A DNA stretch of 64,000 bases from the IMG/VR virus record IMGVR_UViG_3300024259_002152, positions 222,867 through 286,866 of that record. One strand, given 5' to 3'. The notes beneath the pieces were generated by a model, which searched no databases, was not told where the DNA came from, and saw nothing but the letters and a program-made list of their open reading frames with translations. Made by a program: the position numbers and the translations under genes. The DNA comes from a virus. Numbering within the stretch: position 1 is the first letter of the stretch; every line of letters starts with the position of its first letter. This document shows, piece after piece, positions 17,145 to 25,669 of the stretch.

Positions 17145-18973
17145 TGGCTTTTGACAGATATGTAGAGGGGTTTGATCAGTGCGAGCCTCCTGTATGTCCA
17201 ACGGATATAACGATTGAGATTATTAATGTTGTGTGTGTATCTAATACTTTATATGTTACATGGAGTATTGTAGATAATACCAGCCAGAATTTACTAGATA
17301 ATCTTAATTCCAATGATCTGCTATGGTCTTGTGATAATCAAGATTTTGATAATATTGTTTCTCCTGGATACTCTTCTACCAATATTTATACTGTTTCTTT
17401 TGATGTTTCCACTTGTGATGGAGTCATTTATTTAAAAGTAAAAGCAAAAATAGTTACTACTTTTTTTGAAAGTGGTATAGAAACATTTGATACATCGGGA
17501 TGTATTGATGTTAGTAATCTAGCAGTTCCTGCAATTTGGTGTGGAGATTGTCCTGATATAGTTTCTACTCCTCCTCCATATTTATTATATGTGAGATCTT
17601 CTACTGTCCCTTCGTACCCTACATATTTTGATTACGGAGGTTTATGCTGGTATGTAAATAGCAGTAATAATGAGATTATGATAGAAGATTTACCAGTAGG
17701 GGCCATTTTGACTGGAGCAAGTGAAATATATTCATCTTGTGAAGACTGTTGCTTACAATTAGATTGTCCTAGTCCTTGGGTAGAATTACCATCAGACATT
17801 CAAGCATTTAATGGAGAAAAGGTAGGAGTCTTTTATTTTGAATATAAAACTTATCTCGTTGCTGATAGAATATATGTAGTTAGAAATTTTGATCCAGATG
17901 ATTGTGATGCAGAAGGACCTTGGACTCCTCCGTCTGAAAAAATATTATTTGATACAGGTTGTGTAAGTACTAGTGCAGGTCCTTGTCCATCTTTTTTTGT
18001 AAGTGATCATTTGTGTTTAAGTTATGGTTCTTCTACTTATGGTTTTTGCGTTCGGGTTAGGGAGAGCGAGTTACCTATAGGTCTTGTTAATGATTGTAAC
18101 TGTAATGATGAGACTACAGATACTAATTGGGAAATATGTAGTGTAGATCCTGATGGTGTTATCTCTAATTGGGAAGGTGGGAACGATTGTTTGTGTGAAG
18201 ATGCCATGTCTTCCAGTAGTTCAAGTTCAAGTATAAGCTCAAGCAGTTCAAGCAGTTCAAGTAGTTCAAGCAGTTCAAGTAGTTCAAGTTTGAGTAGCTC
18301 GAGTAGTTCTAGCTCGAGTAGTTCTAGTTCAAGCAGTTCTAGTTCAAGTAGTTCTAGTTCAAGCAGTTCTAGTTCAAGTAGCTCTAGTTCAAGTAGCTCT
18401 AGTTCTAGTAGCTCTAGTTCAAGTAGTTCTAGTTCAAGTAGTTCGAGTTCGAGTAGTTCGAGTTCGAGTAGTTCGAGTTCGAGTAGTTCGAGTTCGAGTA
18501 GTTTTAGTAGTTCGAGTTCAAGTAGTTCGAGTTCAAGTAGTTCGAGTTCAAGTAGTTCGAGTAGCTTAAGTTCGAGTAGTTCGAGTTCAAGTAGTTCGAG
18601 TAGCTCAAGTTCGAGTAGCTCAAGTCACGCTGCTGAGGGTTGTCCCGCTACGTGTGGAGATTGTAGCGAAACTTATAATGTAGAAATAACAGGTTTTACT
18701 ACTAGTCCTGAGCATAATATTTCTACCACCGTTACACGAATTAGTGGATGTCAATGGATAACTGCTGGGATGGGTTTCGGAATGGCAGGAGCAGCTATTG
18801 AATGTGCTGGAGGAGTATGGGTAGTGCGTGAATATTATTTATTCCCATATGTAATGGCTATAATTCCATCTGGTACAGAACCTCTCGCTTATACTAATGA
18901 TTGCCCTACTACTAATTCTCCATATAACTTACTAAGTGCCATAGGAGATACTGGGATAGCAACGGTATCTTAA
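17144..18973 (+). CDS. Cys-rich protein with long serine tract (SRR protein 2)
   Basis: 609 residues, starting in an overlap with the glycosyltransferase stop. The first 23 codons match SRR protein 1 almost base for base, and the N-terminal ~350 residues are paralogous (same CGDCPD, CEDCCLQLDCPSPWVEL, FDTGCVST, CVRVRE motifs). Serine tract of about 139 residues at 18209-18625. The C-terminal domain is different and longer (HAAEGCPATCGDCSETYNVEITGF... GVWVVREYYLFPYVM), beta-rich with Cys. The swap of C-terminal domains behind a conserved base fits receptor-binding or decoration proteins. Function inferred. Confidence 0.8.
   Translation: MAFDRYVEGFDQCEPPVCPTDITIEIINVVCVSNTLYVTWSIVDNTSQNLLDNLNSNDLLWSCDNQDFDNIVSPGYSSTNIYTVSFDVSTCDGVIYLKVKAKIVTTFFESGIETFDTSGCIDVSNLAVPAIWCGDCPDIVSTPPPYLLYVRSSTVPSYPTYFDYGGLCWYVNSSNNEIMIEDLPVGAILTGASEIYSSCEDCCLQLDCPSPWVELPSDIQAFNGEKVGVFYFEYKTYLVADRIYVVRNFDPDDCDAEGPWTPPSEKILFDTGCVSTSAGPCPSFFVSDHLCLSYGSSTYGFCVRVRESELPIGLVNDCNCNDETTDTNWEICSVDPDGVISNWEGGNDCLCEDAMSSSSSSSSISSSSSSSSSSSSSSSSSSLSSSSSSSSSSSSSSSSSSSSSSSSSSSSSSSSSSSSSSSSSSSSSSSSSSSSSSSSSSSSSSSSSSSSSSFSSSSSSSSSSSSSSSSSSSSLSSSSSSSSSSSSSSSSSSSHAAEGCPATCGDCSETYNVEITGFTTSPEHNISTTVTRISGCQWITAGMGFGMAGAAIECAGGVWVVREYYLFPYVMAIIPSGTEPLAYTNDCPTTNSPYNLLSAIGDTGIATVS
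18209..18625 (+). repeat. Serine-codon microsatellite tract 2
   Basis: About 417 bp coding for roughly 139 residues, nearly all Ser, with single Ile, Leu and Phe interruptions. Blocks use different codon pairs (AGTTCA, AGTTCT, AGTTCG), each repeated locally, which indicates repeated slippage or unequal exchange within the tract. Confidence 0.9.
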
Positions 18974-19014
18974 AAGATAAAAAGGAAAAATTGTACAAAA
19001 TGAGGAACAAAAAT

Positions 19015-19062
19015 ATGTTAGACTGTTAAATAAAAACAGAAAATGGTAATATTTGAGAAATA
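19015..19062 (+). pseudogene. Decayed 5' fragment of the glycosyltransferase gene
   Basis: ATGTTAGACTGTTAAATAAA at 19015 aligns with the first 20 bp of the 15462 gene with three differences, one creating a stop (the fifth codon CAA is TAA). The match continues through AACAGAAAA and fades after about 45 bp. It sits behind SRR protein 2 exactly as the intact gene sits behind SRR protein 1, so an SRR-glycosyltransferase unit was probably duplicated and its second enzyme lost. Confidence 0.7.
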
Positions 19063-19080
19063 AAAAAGGAACAAAATATT

Positions 19081-20130
19081 ATGACTTTTAATAGATATAC
19101 AGAAGGATTTGATCAATGCGGACCGCCATCATGTCCTGAGGATGTGATAGTAGAAATTACAAATAAGACATGCACTAATGATAACACATTGCATATAGAA
19201 TGGACTGTCGTAGACAGGTATAACAGAAATCTAGATCTAAATTCTGTTTTATGGTCTTGTGATAATCAGAATTTTAATAATACTTCTTACCCAGAAAATG
19301 ATTTTCAGCCATATGAAACTTCTTTTGATGTTTCTAGTTGTGAAGGTATTATTTATTTAAAAGCAAAGGTAAGAATTGGTACAACTCTTATAGAAAGTAA
19401 GGTAGAAACATGCGATACGGCTTTGTGTGATACAATTAGTAATCTAGCAGTTCCTGCAATTTGGTGTGGAGATTGTCCTGATACTGTTTCTAATCCTCCT
19501 TTATACTTATTGTATGTGAGATCTATGACTGTCCCTTCATATCCTGCATATTTTGATTACGGAGGGTTTTGCTGGCATTTAACTAATGATAATAACGAGG
19601 TATCTACGGATGATTTACCAGAAGGGGCTATTTTAACTGATATAGATACCTCTTATCTATATTGCAATGATTGTTGTTTAAAATTAGATTGTCCCAGTTC
19701 GTGGGTGGAGTTGTCGGCTGATGCCCAAGAAACCCCAGGAGAAAGGGTGGGAGTTTTTTACTTTGAATATCAAACGACTATTTGTCCTGATAGATTTTAT
19801 GTTATTAAGAATTTTGTGGATAGTGATTGCACTGCTGCGGGGGCATGGACTCCAGAGTCAGATAAAATATTATTTGATACGGGTTGTATCGCAACTAGTT
19901 TAGAAGAGGGTCCATCATTTTTTGCTGGTAATCATTTATGTTTAGATTATGGAGAGCCCACATATGGTTTTTGTTTAACTGTTAGAGAGGGAGATTTACC
20001 TATAGGTATTGTTAATGATTGCGATTGTTCAGATAATTGCAATACTACTTGGAAAATATGTAGTGTAGATCCTGATGGTAGCATTCTTAATTGGGAAGGT
20101 AGTAATGAATGTCTATGTGAGGAAATTTAG
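19081..20130 (+). CDS. Third SRR paralogue lacking the serine tract
   Basis: 349 residues, clearly homologous to the N-terminal regions of the 13856 and 17144 products (MTFNRYTEGFDQCGPPSCPED, WSCDNQNF, IWCGDCPD, NDCCLKLDCPSSWVEL, FDTGC). The protein ends with NECLCEEI, just where the other two enter their serine tract (CLCTDM, CLCEDAM). It therefore represents the base domain alone, or a truncated copy that lost its tract and C-terminal domain. Preceded by the glycosyltransferase remnant. Confidence 0.8.
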   Translation: MTFNRYTEGFDQCGPPSCPEDVIVEITNKTCTNDNTLHIEWTVVDRYNRNLDLNSVLWSCDNQNFNNTSYPENDFQPYETSFDVSSCEGIIYLKAKVRIGTTLIESKVETCDTALCDTISNLAVPAIWCGDCPDTVSNPPLYLLYVRSMTVPSYPAYFDYGGFCWHLTNDNNEVSTDDLPEGAILTDIDTSYLYCNDCCLKLDCPSSWVELSADAQETPGERVGVFYFEYQTTICPDRFYVIKNFVDSDCTAAGAWTPESDKILFDTGCIATSLEEGPSFFAGNHLCLDYGEPTYGFCLTVREGDLPIGIVNDCDCSDNCNTTWKICSVDPDGSILNWEGSNECLCEEI

Positions 20131-20153
20131 GTTTTCACTAGTTAAAAAATATT

Positions 20154-20519
20154 ATGGAGTATCAAACAATGACGTTTAAAAATATATGTAAAAATTATTT
20201 TGATAGGAATAAAAAATATCTGCTATCAGATCACATTATTTACGAGATGAATGGGGCTGTGTTATGTAAGACAAGCAATGCTATTTTTGATTTTCATGAA
20301 ATAGCAATAAAAAATATTATAGATTATTGCAAAGAGGCAGGATATGAAAAAATAGATAAAGTAGTTTTTGTTTCTTCTTATGATGTAGATATTGTTGAAG
20401 ATGCTCCCAAATTACAACTAAAAATGCAAGCTGATTCTAAAATAAGTATAATAAAAGAAAATGACAGATTTATAGCAATGGTTTGTATTGGAGAATGGGT
20501 GGAGATTAATGAAAAATAA
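20154..20519 (+). CDS. Hypothetical protein, 121 aa
   Basis: ATG 20154 (a second ATG at 20169 is possible). Contains DKVVFVSSYDVDIVEDAPKLQLKMQ and ends RFIAMVCIGEWVEINEK. No family recognised. Its last codons overlap the start of the histidine kinase gene, suggesting coupling and perhaps a functional link. Confidence 0.6.
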   Translation: MEYQTMTFKNICKNYFDRNKKYLLSDHIIYEMNGAVLCKTSNAIFDFHEIAIKNIIDYCKEAGYEKIDKVVFVSSYDVDIVEDAPKLQLKMQADSKISIIKENDRFIAMVCIGEWVEINEK

Positions 20520-22593
20520 TATAAAACAGAGTATATTCTTAGTGGGTTTTTTAATCATTTTTATTTCTTTTGTGCTGTCATGGAGGGTATTGACTTATAA
20601 AAAACTAGAAAATACTATTGTATTGAATACTCAAGAGAGGCTAGTGACTGTCGTTGAATCGGAATCAGTAATTATCAGTCAATTGATAAATAATTATTTT
20701 GTAGAGGACGATTGGTTGGCATTTATGAATGATTTCAATGGGAGAACGGGAAAAATAGGAAAAGATGGATATATGTGGATAATAGATGATAAGGGAATAG
20801 TAAAATATCATCCATATCAACAATACATCGGTAAAAGTGCAATTATTTTAAGAAGGAATATATTGGATGATGGAGGTTGTAAGAATTTTGAAGATATTAT
20901 TGGTAGAATGAAAAGAGGAGAAAAAGGATATGGAGATTATACATCTATTTGGAGCAATAAAGATCAAAAAAAAGTGAAAAAAATAGTAGCATTTTGCCCT
21001 CTTGAAGTAAATAAAAACAAATGGTCGATTGCTGTTTCTATTGGTTATGTGGAGATCTCGTCTCCTATAGTCATAAATAAATATATGGATATTTTCGGCG
21101 TAATTGTTATATTTATTTTTACTTGTATTGTGGGTTATATTTTTTATAAGAAACAAAAGAAAATAGATGAAACAAGTATATTTGTTCAAACAGAACACGA
21201 GTTAAGGGAAAGTAAAGATTTTATAAGAAGAGTTATTGATACTATTCCTCTTTTAGTTTTTGTAAAAGATTATGAGGGACATTACATATTAGCTAATCAA
21301 ACATTGGCAGACATGCTAGGCGTAACAGTAGAAAAAATAGAGGGGAAAAAAGACATCGATTTCATGGGTAGCACTGAGGTTGAGGAAGCAAATCGGTATA
21401 CAGATGCAGATAAAAAAGTCATTACAACTCAGGAAGAGATGCATATTTATGAAGAAAAATCTACGGACTCTAAGGGCAATATCGTATATTTTAACACAAT
21501 AAAATATCCTTTAACTATTGGGGAGAAATCTGATTACGTTCTAGGAGTATCTACTAATATCACAGAAAGAAAAATGGCAGAAGAGAAAATAGAGTCTTTG
21601 GCAAAATTTCCAGGAGAAAATAGCAATCCAGTGTTGAGAATAGATCATGATGGCAAACTTATTTATGCTAATAATGCTAGTGAAGCTTTATTAGAACTAT
21701 GGGGTAGTAACGTGGGAGGATATGTGCCATCATCTTTTACTCATATAATAAAAGAGTGTTTGTTAGAGCATATAGTAAAAACTAAAGATATAAAAATTAA
21801 TGGTAATATTTTGACATTGAGTTTCACTCCTATCCGTGATGATTATATTAATATTTATGGATCAGATATCACAGACATAAAAGCAGCAGAAGAAGAATTG
21901 AGAAAAGCAAACGAGGGGTTAGAGGAATTTGCTTATATTACTTCTCATGATTTACAAGAACCATTAAGAACTGTTTTTGCATATTCTCAGTTATTGAAAA
22001 ATTCTTGTTACGATAGATTGAGTGAAGAAGAACAAAAATTTCTTAACTATTTAATGAGCGGCAGCCAACGGATGAAGATACTTGTAAAAGAGTTGCTTGA
22101 TTACTCAAGAGTTGGGAAAAGTCGAGATGCATCAGGAATTGAAAGAGTGAATATAGGGATGTTATTGGATGAGATCTTTGAAGACTCTCAAGTATATATT
22201 AAAGAAACAAATGCTATTATTACTGTTCAAAAACATATGCCTACAATTATTGGTTCTCGTTTGAGAATAAAACAGTTATTTCATAATCTAATTAGTAATG
22301 CATTGAAATTTAGAGGACAACAACAACCTATCATAAAAATAGGTTATCGCGAGTTAGATGATGCAAATTATTGGGAGTTTTATGTTGAAGATAATGGGAT
22401 AGGAATTGATCCTCAATTTCATGATCGTATTTTTGGTATTTTTAAAAGGTTGTATTCTAGAGAAGAATATCCTGGAACAGGTATAGGATTAGCTTTGTGT
22501 AAAAAGATTGTAGAAACTCATGCAGGTGATATATGGGTAGAGTCTGAAGCGAATAAAGGGACTATAATCTATTTTACAATTGCTAAATCATAA
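20509..22593 (+). CDS. Membrane sensor histidine kinase (Cache-PAS-HisKA-HATPase)
   Basis: Start placed at ATG 20509 (MKNNIKQSIFLVGFLIIFISF); the upstream ATG 20488 adds residues that spoil the membrane-insertion signal. 694 residues: TM1 at about 7-25, an extracytoplasmic Cache-like sensor (FMNDFNGRTGKIGKDGYMWIIDDKGIVKYHP), TM2 near 190-210, a PAS domain (DTIPLLVFVKDYEGHYILANQTLADMLG), a second PAS-like region near 370-450, HisKA H-box YITSHDLQEPLRTVFAYSQLL with the phospho-accepting His near 480, then HATPase (N-box LIKQLFHNLISNALKF type, G1 VEDNGIGID, G2 GTGIGLALCKKIVE). It should autophosphorylate in response to an external signal. Two CheY-like regulators at 25668-26532 are the likely partners. 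Kinases of this type are very rare in phages. Confidence 0.93.
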   Translation: MKNNIKQSIFLVGFLIIFISFVLSWRVLTYKKLENTIVLNTQERLVTVVESESVIISQLINNYFVEDDWLAFMNDFNGRTGKIGKDGYMWIIDDKGIVKYHPYQQYIGKSAIILRRNILDDGGCKNFEDIIGRMKRGEKGYGDYTSIWSNKDQKKVKKIVAFCPLEVNKNKWSIAVSIGYVEISSPIVINKYMDIFGVIVIFIFTCIVGYIFYKKQKKIDETSIFVQTEHELRESKDFIRRVIDTIPLLVFVKDYEGHYILANQTLADMLGVTVEKIEGKKDIDFMGSTEVEEANRYTDADKKVITTQEEMHIYEEKSTDSKGNIVYFNTIKYPLTIGEKSDYVLGVSTNITERKMAEEKIESLAKFPGENSNPVLRIDHDGKLIYANNASEALLELWGSNVGGYVPSSFTHIIKECLLEHIVKTKDIKINGNILTLSFTPIRDDYINIYGSDITDIKAAEEELRKANEGLEEFAYITSHDLQEPLRTVFAYSQLLKNSCYDRLSEEEQKFLNYLMSGSQRMKILVKELLDYSRVGKSRDASGIERVNIGMLLDEIFEDSQVYIKETNAIITVQKHMPTIIGSRLRIKQLFHNLISNALKFRGQQQPIIKIGYRELDDANYWEFYVEDNGIGIDPQFHDRIFGIFKRLYSREEYPGTGIGLALCKKIVETHAGDIWVESEANKGTIIYFTIAKS

Positions 22594-22643
22594 GGGTATT
22601 ATATGTAATAACTTATAGTAAATAAAGTTTATTATTTTTTATG

Positions 22644-22671
22644 TTGAAAAGTGAAAGTGTAGTGGTATAAT
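22644..22671 (+). promoter_or_regulatory. Promoter, TTGAAA-GTGAAA class (P2), before vWA gene
   Basis: TTGAAA 22644-22649, AGTGAAAG next, TATAAT 22666-22671, 16-bp spacer. An 80-nt leader ending in TTTAG repeats precedes the vWA start at 22760. Confidence 0.78.
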
Positions 22672-22718
22672 ATTTTTATTAAAGTATTTTGCTGTTGTTT
22701 GTCGAATAGTAAGATAGT

Positions 22719-22759
22719 TAGTTTAGTTTAGTCTAGTTTAGTTTAGTAAGGAGTTACAA
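22719..22759 (+). repeat. TTTAG-repeat leader with RBS (copy 1)
   Basis: Tandem GTTTA units followed by GTAAGGAGTTACAAATG. The same arrangement, with an identical 3' end, precedes the next gene at 23380-23417. Confidence 0.75.
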
Positions 22760-23377
22760 ATGAAAAAAAACAAGGCGGAATTAGTGTTTATTGTGGACCG
22801 TTCCGGCTCCATGATGTCAATTGCTTCTGATATGCAGGGAGCAATCAAGTCAGTTCTATCAGACCAAAAGAAAAACCTCAAAGGTGATATAAATGTGACC
22901 TTTGTACGTTTTGACTCTGAATACGAGGAAGTATTCAGTGGTCGATCTATCAATGATGTTTCTGAAACGGATTTAGAAATTAATCCAAGAGGAATGACAT
23001 CTTTGTTGGATGCAATGGGAAAAACTCTTAATACTTTTGAAAGAAGATTTTCTGAAACAGATGAGAAGAATAGGCCTAAGAGGGTTTTATTCCTTATTAT
23101 TACTGATGGACAAGAAAATAATAGCAAAGAGTATTCGAGAGATAAAGTTTTTGGCATGATTAAAACTTTGGAAAGAGATCACGAATGGGGATTTACTTTT
23201 ATTGGTGCTAACCAAGATGCTATTTCTGAAGGTAGTAGTATTGGTGTAGCAAGAGGAAAATCTCTTAATTATGCAGCTTCGACGAAGGGAGTTAGGTGTA
23301 TGGCACGATCTGTTAGTAATTTTACAGCAGATTATCTTGAGAGTGGTGATGCAAGTTACTCTGACGGTGATGAGTAA
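22760..23377 (+). CDS. von Willebrand factor A domain protein
   Basis: 205 residues forming one vWA domain. MIDAS motif DRSGSM at residues 13-18 (ELVFIVDRSGSMMSIASDM), the Thr in RGMTSLLDAMG near 78, and the Asp strand LFLIITDGQENNSKEYS near 115. vWA domains bind partners through a metal ion. No signal peptide or TM segment, so cytoplasmic. It shares its unusual TTTAG leader with the next gene, implying joint control. Confidence 0.85.
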   Translation: MKKNKAELVFIVDRSGSMMSIASDMQGAIKSVLSDQKKNLKGDINVTFVRFDSEYEEVFSGRSINDVSETDLEINPRGMTSLLDAMGKTLNTFERRFSETDEKNRPKRVLFLIITDGQENNSKEYSRDKVFGMIKTLERDHEWGFTFIGANQDAISEGSSIGVARGKSLNYAASTKGVRCMARSVSNFTADYLESGDASYSDGDE

Positions 23378-23379
23378 TT

Positions 23380-23417
23380 TTTAGTTTAGTTTAGTTTAGT
23401 TTAGTAAGGAGTTACAA
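23380..23417 (+). repeat. TTTAG-repeat leader with RBS (copy 2)
   Basis: Five tandem TTTAG units directly after the vWA stop codon, followed by GTAAGGAGTTACAAATG, matching copy 1. Confidence 0.75.
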
Positions 23418-24287
23418 ATGAGTTATGATCAGAAAATCCAGTCCGCTCGTAAAGTCATTGACGAGCATAATGCAAATGCTGACAATCAAATCAATTTTGA
23501 GGAATTTACCAAAAAGCTTATTAATTTGGGAGGTTCTTCAGAAGAATCTCTAAAAGCAGTGAGTTGGGAAGATTTACAAGATTGTGGACTTCCTAAAATT
23601 ATTGCTAGGAGATTAACATTTCTCTTCAGGCAAGATTCCGACAATGAGGGAGGTAAATCTACTTATGTCTCTGAAAAGAAAGTTGGAACACTTTCTTATA
23701 GGGAGTTAGTAGAACGCTACAATCCAAAAGATGTTAAAAATCCTGTGGGCAAAAGATTAAAAGATCTTTCGGATAACAAGAAGTTTATTGTTTTCGATGA
23801 TAATAGTAAAGTTATTATTGATGAAACAATAAGGTTGCTGGAAGATATTGTTAATGGGTTGCCTGAAGTAGAAACGGCTTTTGTGAATAAAAGACCTCTT
23901 CAAACCTATAGCGTTGGAGAGCGTCCTGATTTTTATGCAGAAGAAAATCCGATTTATCCTGGGAGAGCATTACGTTCTAATGAAACGTGCGATCAAACAG
24001 GGCGTTCTTGGCAAGGGGTTTCTATAGAAATCCGTCAATTACTATATTTGGCTATTGACACAGATGAATTTGTCATTTCGTCTGTATCGGATGCTCACGA
24101 TATCTTAGATAAAGTTTTATCAAAAGAGTGCTCTTTTGATAGGTTGAGAGGAAGATATCCTGAAGCATCTAAGGCTTTTGATGAGGCTAGTAAAATCGGG
24201 ACACTTCCTCTTCTGAAAATCAAAATAGGGGATCACGGAAGTGCAGAAAAAGGTAATAATCCTTTTGGTAGGAACACTATCTATTAA
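23418..24287 (+). CDS. vWA-associated hypothetical protein, 289 aa
   Basis: The N terminus looks like a small helical SAM-like or effector-associated domain (EESLKAVSWEDLQDCGLPKIIARRLTFLFR). The middle contains YRELVERYNPKDVKNPVGKRLKDLSDNKKFIVFDD, and the C terminus includes RPDFYAEENPIYPGRALRSNETC and RSWQGVSIEIRQLLYLA. No family firmly recognised. The shared leader with the vWA gene and proximity suggest they act together. Terminator follows at 24299. Confidence 0.65.
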   Translation: MSYDQKIQSARKVIDEHNANADNQINFEEFTKKLINLGGSSEESLKAVSWEDLQDCGLPKIIARRLTFLFRQDSDNEGGKSTYVSEKKVGTLSYRELVERYNPKDVKNPVGKRLKDLSDNKKFIVFDDNSKVIIDETIRLLEDIVNGLPEVETAFVNKRPLQTYSVGERPDFYAEENPIYPGRALRSNETCDQTGRSWQGVSIEIRQLLYLAIDTDEFVISSVSDAHDILDKVLSKECSFDRLRGRYPEASKAFDEASKIGTLPLLKIKIGDHGSAEKGNNPFGRNTIY

Positions 24288-24298
24288 TATTAATTATG

Positions 24299-24329
24299 GG
24301 TGGGCAGCTTAGGTTGCCCACCTTTATTT
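24299..24329 (+). terminator. Rho-independent terminator
   Basis: GGTGGGCA (24299-24306) pairs with TGCCCACC (24315-24322), followed by TTTATTT. It lies between the 23418 gene and the start at 24342. Confidence 0.85.
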
Positions 24330-24341
24330 AGGAGATATAAT

Positions 24342-25601
24342 ATGTCACAAGAAATGTCAGTAAAACAAGATTTAAAATGTATTTTTAATATGCCTGAGCA
24401 ATTAAATAGCTCGTTTGATAGAGATCAAGAGGAATTTCATAGTCTACCTCCTCATGCTCCCGTAGATGTTTATCCTGTAGATGAATATGAAAGTTGCCCC
24501 GCAAATTGGACACATGGTTCTGATGTGGCAAGTAGTTATTTTGTTGGAGTAAAAGAAAAACATGGCATGTGGTTAGATTTTAATGAGTGTTTTTATCATA
24601 CTCATGATGTCGCGATTGTTATTTCAATTCAAGGTATTAATCCAATAACAGGACAAAAGATGGTAGCAGAAAAAGCTCTAAAGTTGGAGCAATATCATAA
24701 AAAATGTCCTATTCATAATGTTGATTATAAACAAGATAGATATTGTGAGAAGTGTGGGTTCAAATGGCCAGGACAAAATTATCTTGCCACCACAGGAACA
24801 CCTGAAATGATGTTGTGGTTAGATGGTTTTAGAACTCCAGAAGGAACAGTAAGGCAATACATTTTTACAGAAGATGAAATCAGGGGAGTGGCTTCTCAAT
24901 TAATTGGTAAAGAAAGAGTATTTGCCATAGGTATTGCTTATTATCTGAGTAAAAATAAAAAACCTTATACCCTACAACGTCCTGAAGAAAGAGTATTTAC
25001 AGATAGTTATGCAGGACGTAAGTTTTTTAGTCCTATGCATACCTCGGGGAATTGGAGTAAGGCTGCTCGCATCGGTGCGAGTGGATGTGATTCTAAGTCC
25101 TCGGGTTCTGATATAAAGATGGAGGCACTTGATCTATCTGATGAAATATCCATGCTTTTTGATGATTCTCCGAGTTATACAGAATCTTTAGGTGTAGATG
25201 ATTCTGATATGATGATAGGAGCTTCAGATAATGATGATTTATCGACCAACGGATTATTGAAGGGGATAATTACCCCTGATGCGGGAGATGATGGAGATAG
25301 AGCTACGGTTTGTACTGTGAACGGTTCGGCAATGCCTTCTTCCTCTACTCCTACTTCGAGTTCTGCTTTGAGACAAAGAAAGTCCATTACTCCTGTCAAG
25401 CAATTAGAGATAGGCGCAGGAGCATTAATACAACAACGTGTTTATGATGATCCTAAGGTATTGACTTATTGGGAAGAAAAACCTGCTGGTATGATTTATA
25501 TCAATTACTGCGATGAAGAAACAAAGAAACGAATTTTAGATGCTGGTAGAAGAGCAGATGAAAAAGACGGATTTATGCAGGATATTAAAGTAGGTGGATG
25601 A
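24342..25601 (+). CDS. Zinc-ribbon protein of unknown function, 419 aa
   Basis: Start at ATG 24342 with SD AGGAG upstream; the longer frame from 24300 would run through the terminator. Contains a likely zinc ribbon near residues 118-137 (CPIHNVDYKQDRYCEKCGF). A Ser/Asp-rich linker (about 245-345) follows, then a compact C-terminal segment (KQLEIGAGALIQQRVYDDPKVLTYWEEKPAGMIYINYCDE). No family recognised. It follows the vWA pair, and may belong to the same module. Confidence 0.65.
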   Translation: MSQEMSVKQDLKCIFNMPEQLNSSFDRDQEEFHSLPPHAPVDVYPVDEYESCPANWTHGSDVASSYFVGVKEKHGMWLDFNECFYHTHDVAIVISIQGINPITGQKMVAEKALKLEQYHKKCPIHNVDYKQDRYCEKCGFKWPGQNYLATTGTPEMMLWLDGFRTPEGTVRQYIFTEDEIRGVASQLIGKERVFAIGIAYYLSKNKKPYTLQRPEERVFTDSYAGRKFFSPMHTSGNWSKAARIGASGCDSKSSGSDIKMEALDLSDEISMLFDDSPSYTESLGVDDSDMMIGASDNDDLSTNGLLKGIITPDAGDDGDRATVCTVNGSAMPSSSTPTSSSALRQRKSITPVKQLEIGAGALIQQRVYDDPKVLTYWEEKPAGMIYINYCDEETKKRILDAGRRADEKDGFMQDIKVGG

Positions 25602-25628
25602 TAGGGCTCAATAGAGAGAGCAGGACAT

Positions 25629-25669
25629 AAAGGGACTATTTTTTACATAATGTGGGAATAGTCCCTTTT
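25629..25669. terminator. Bidirectional terminator between convergent genes
   Basis: AAAGGGACTATT (25629-25640) pairs with AATAGTCCCTTT (25657-25668). T-rich runs flank it on both strands. It serves the + strand gene ending at 25601 and the - strand response regulator ending at 25668. Confidence 0.8.

Noticed and set aside
14912-18625. CRISPR array or tandem DNA repeat element
   Set aside because: The repetitive DNA is in-frame serine coding sequence with no spacers.
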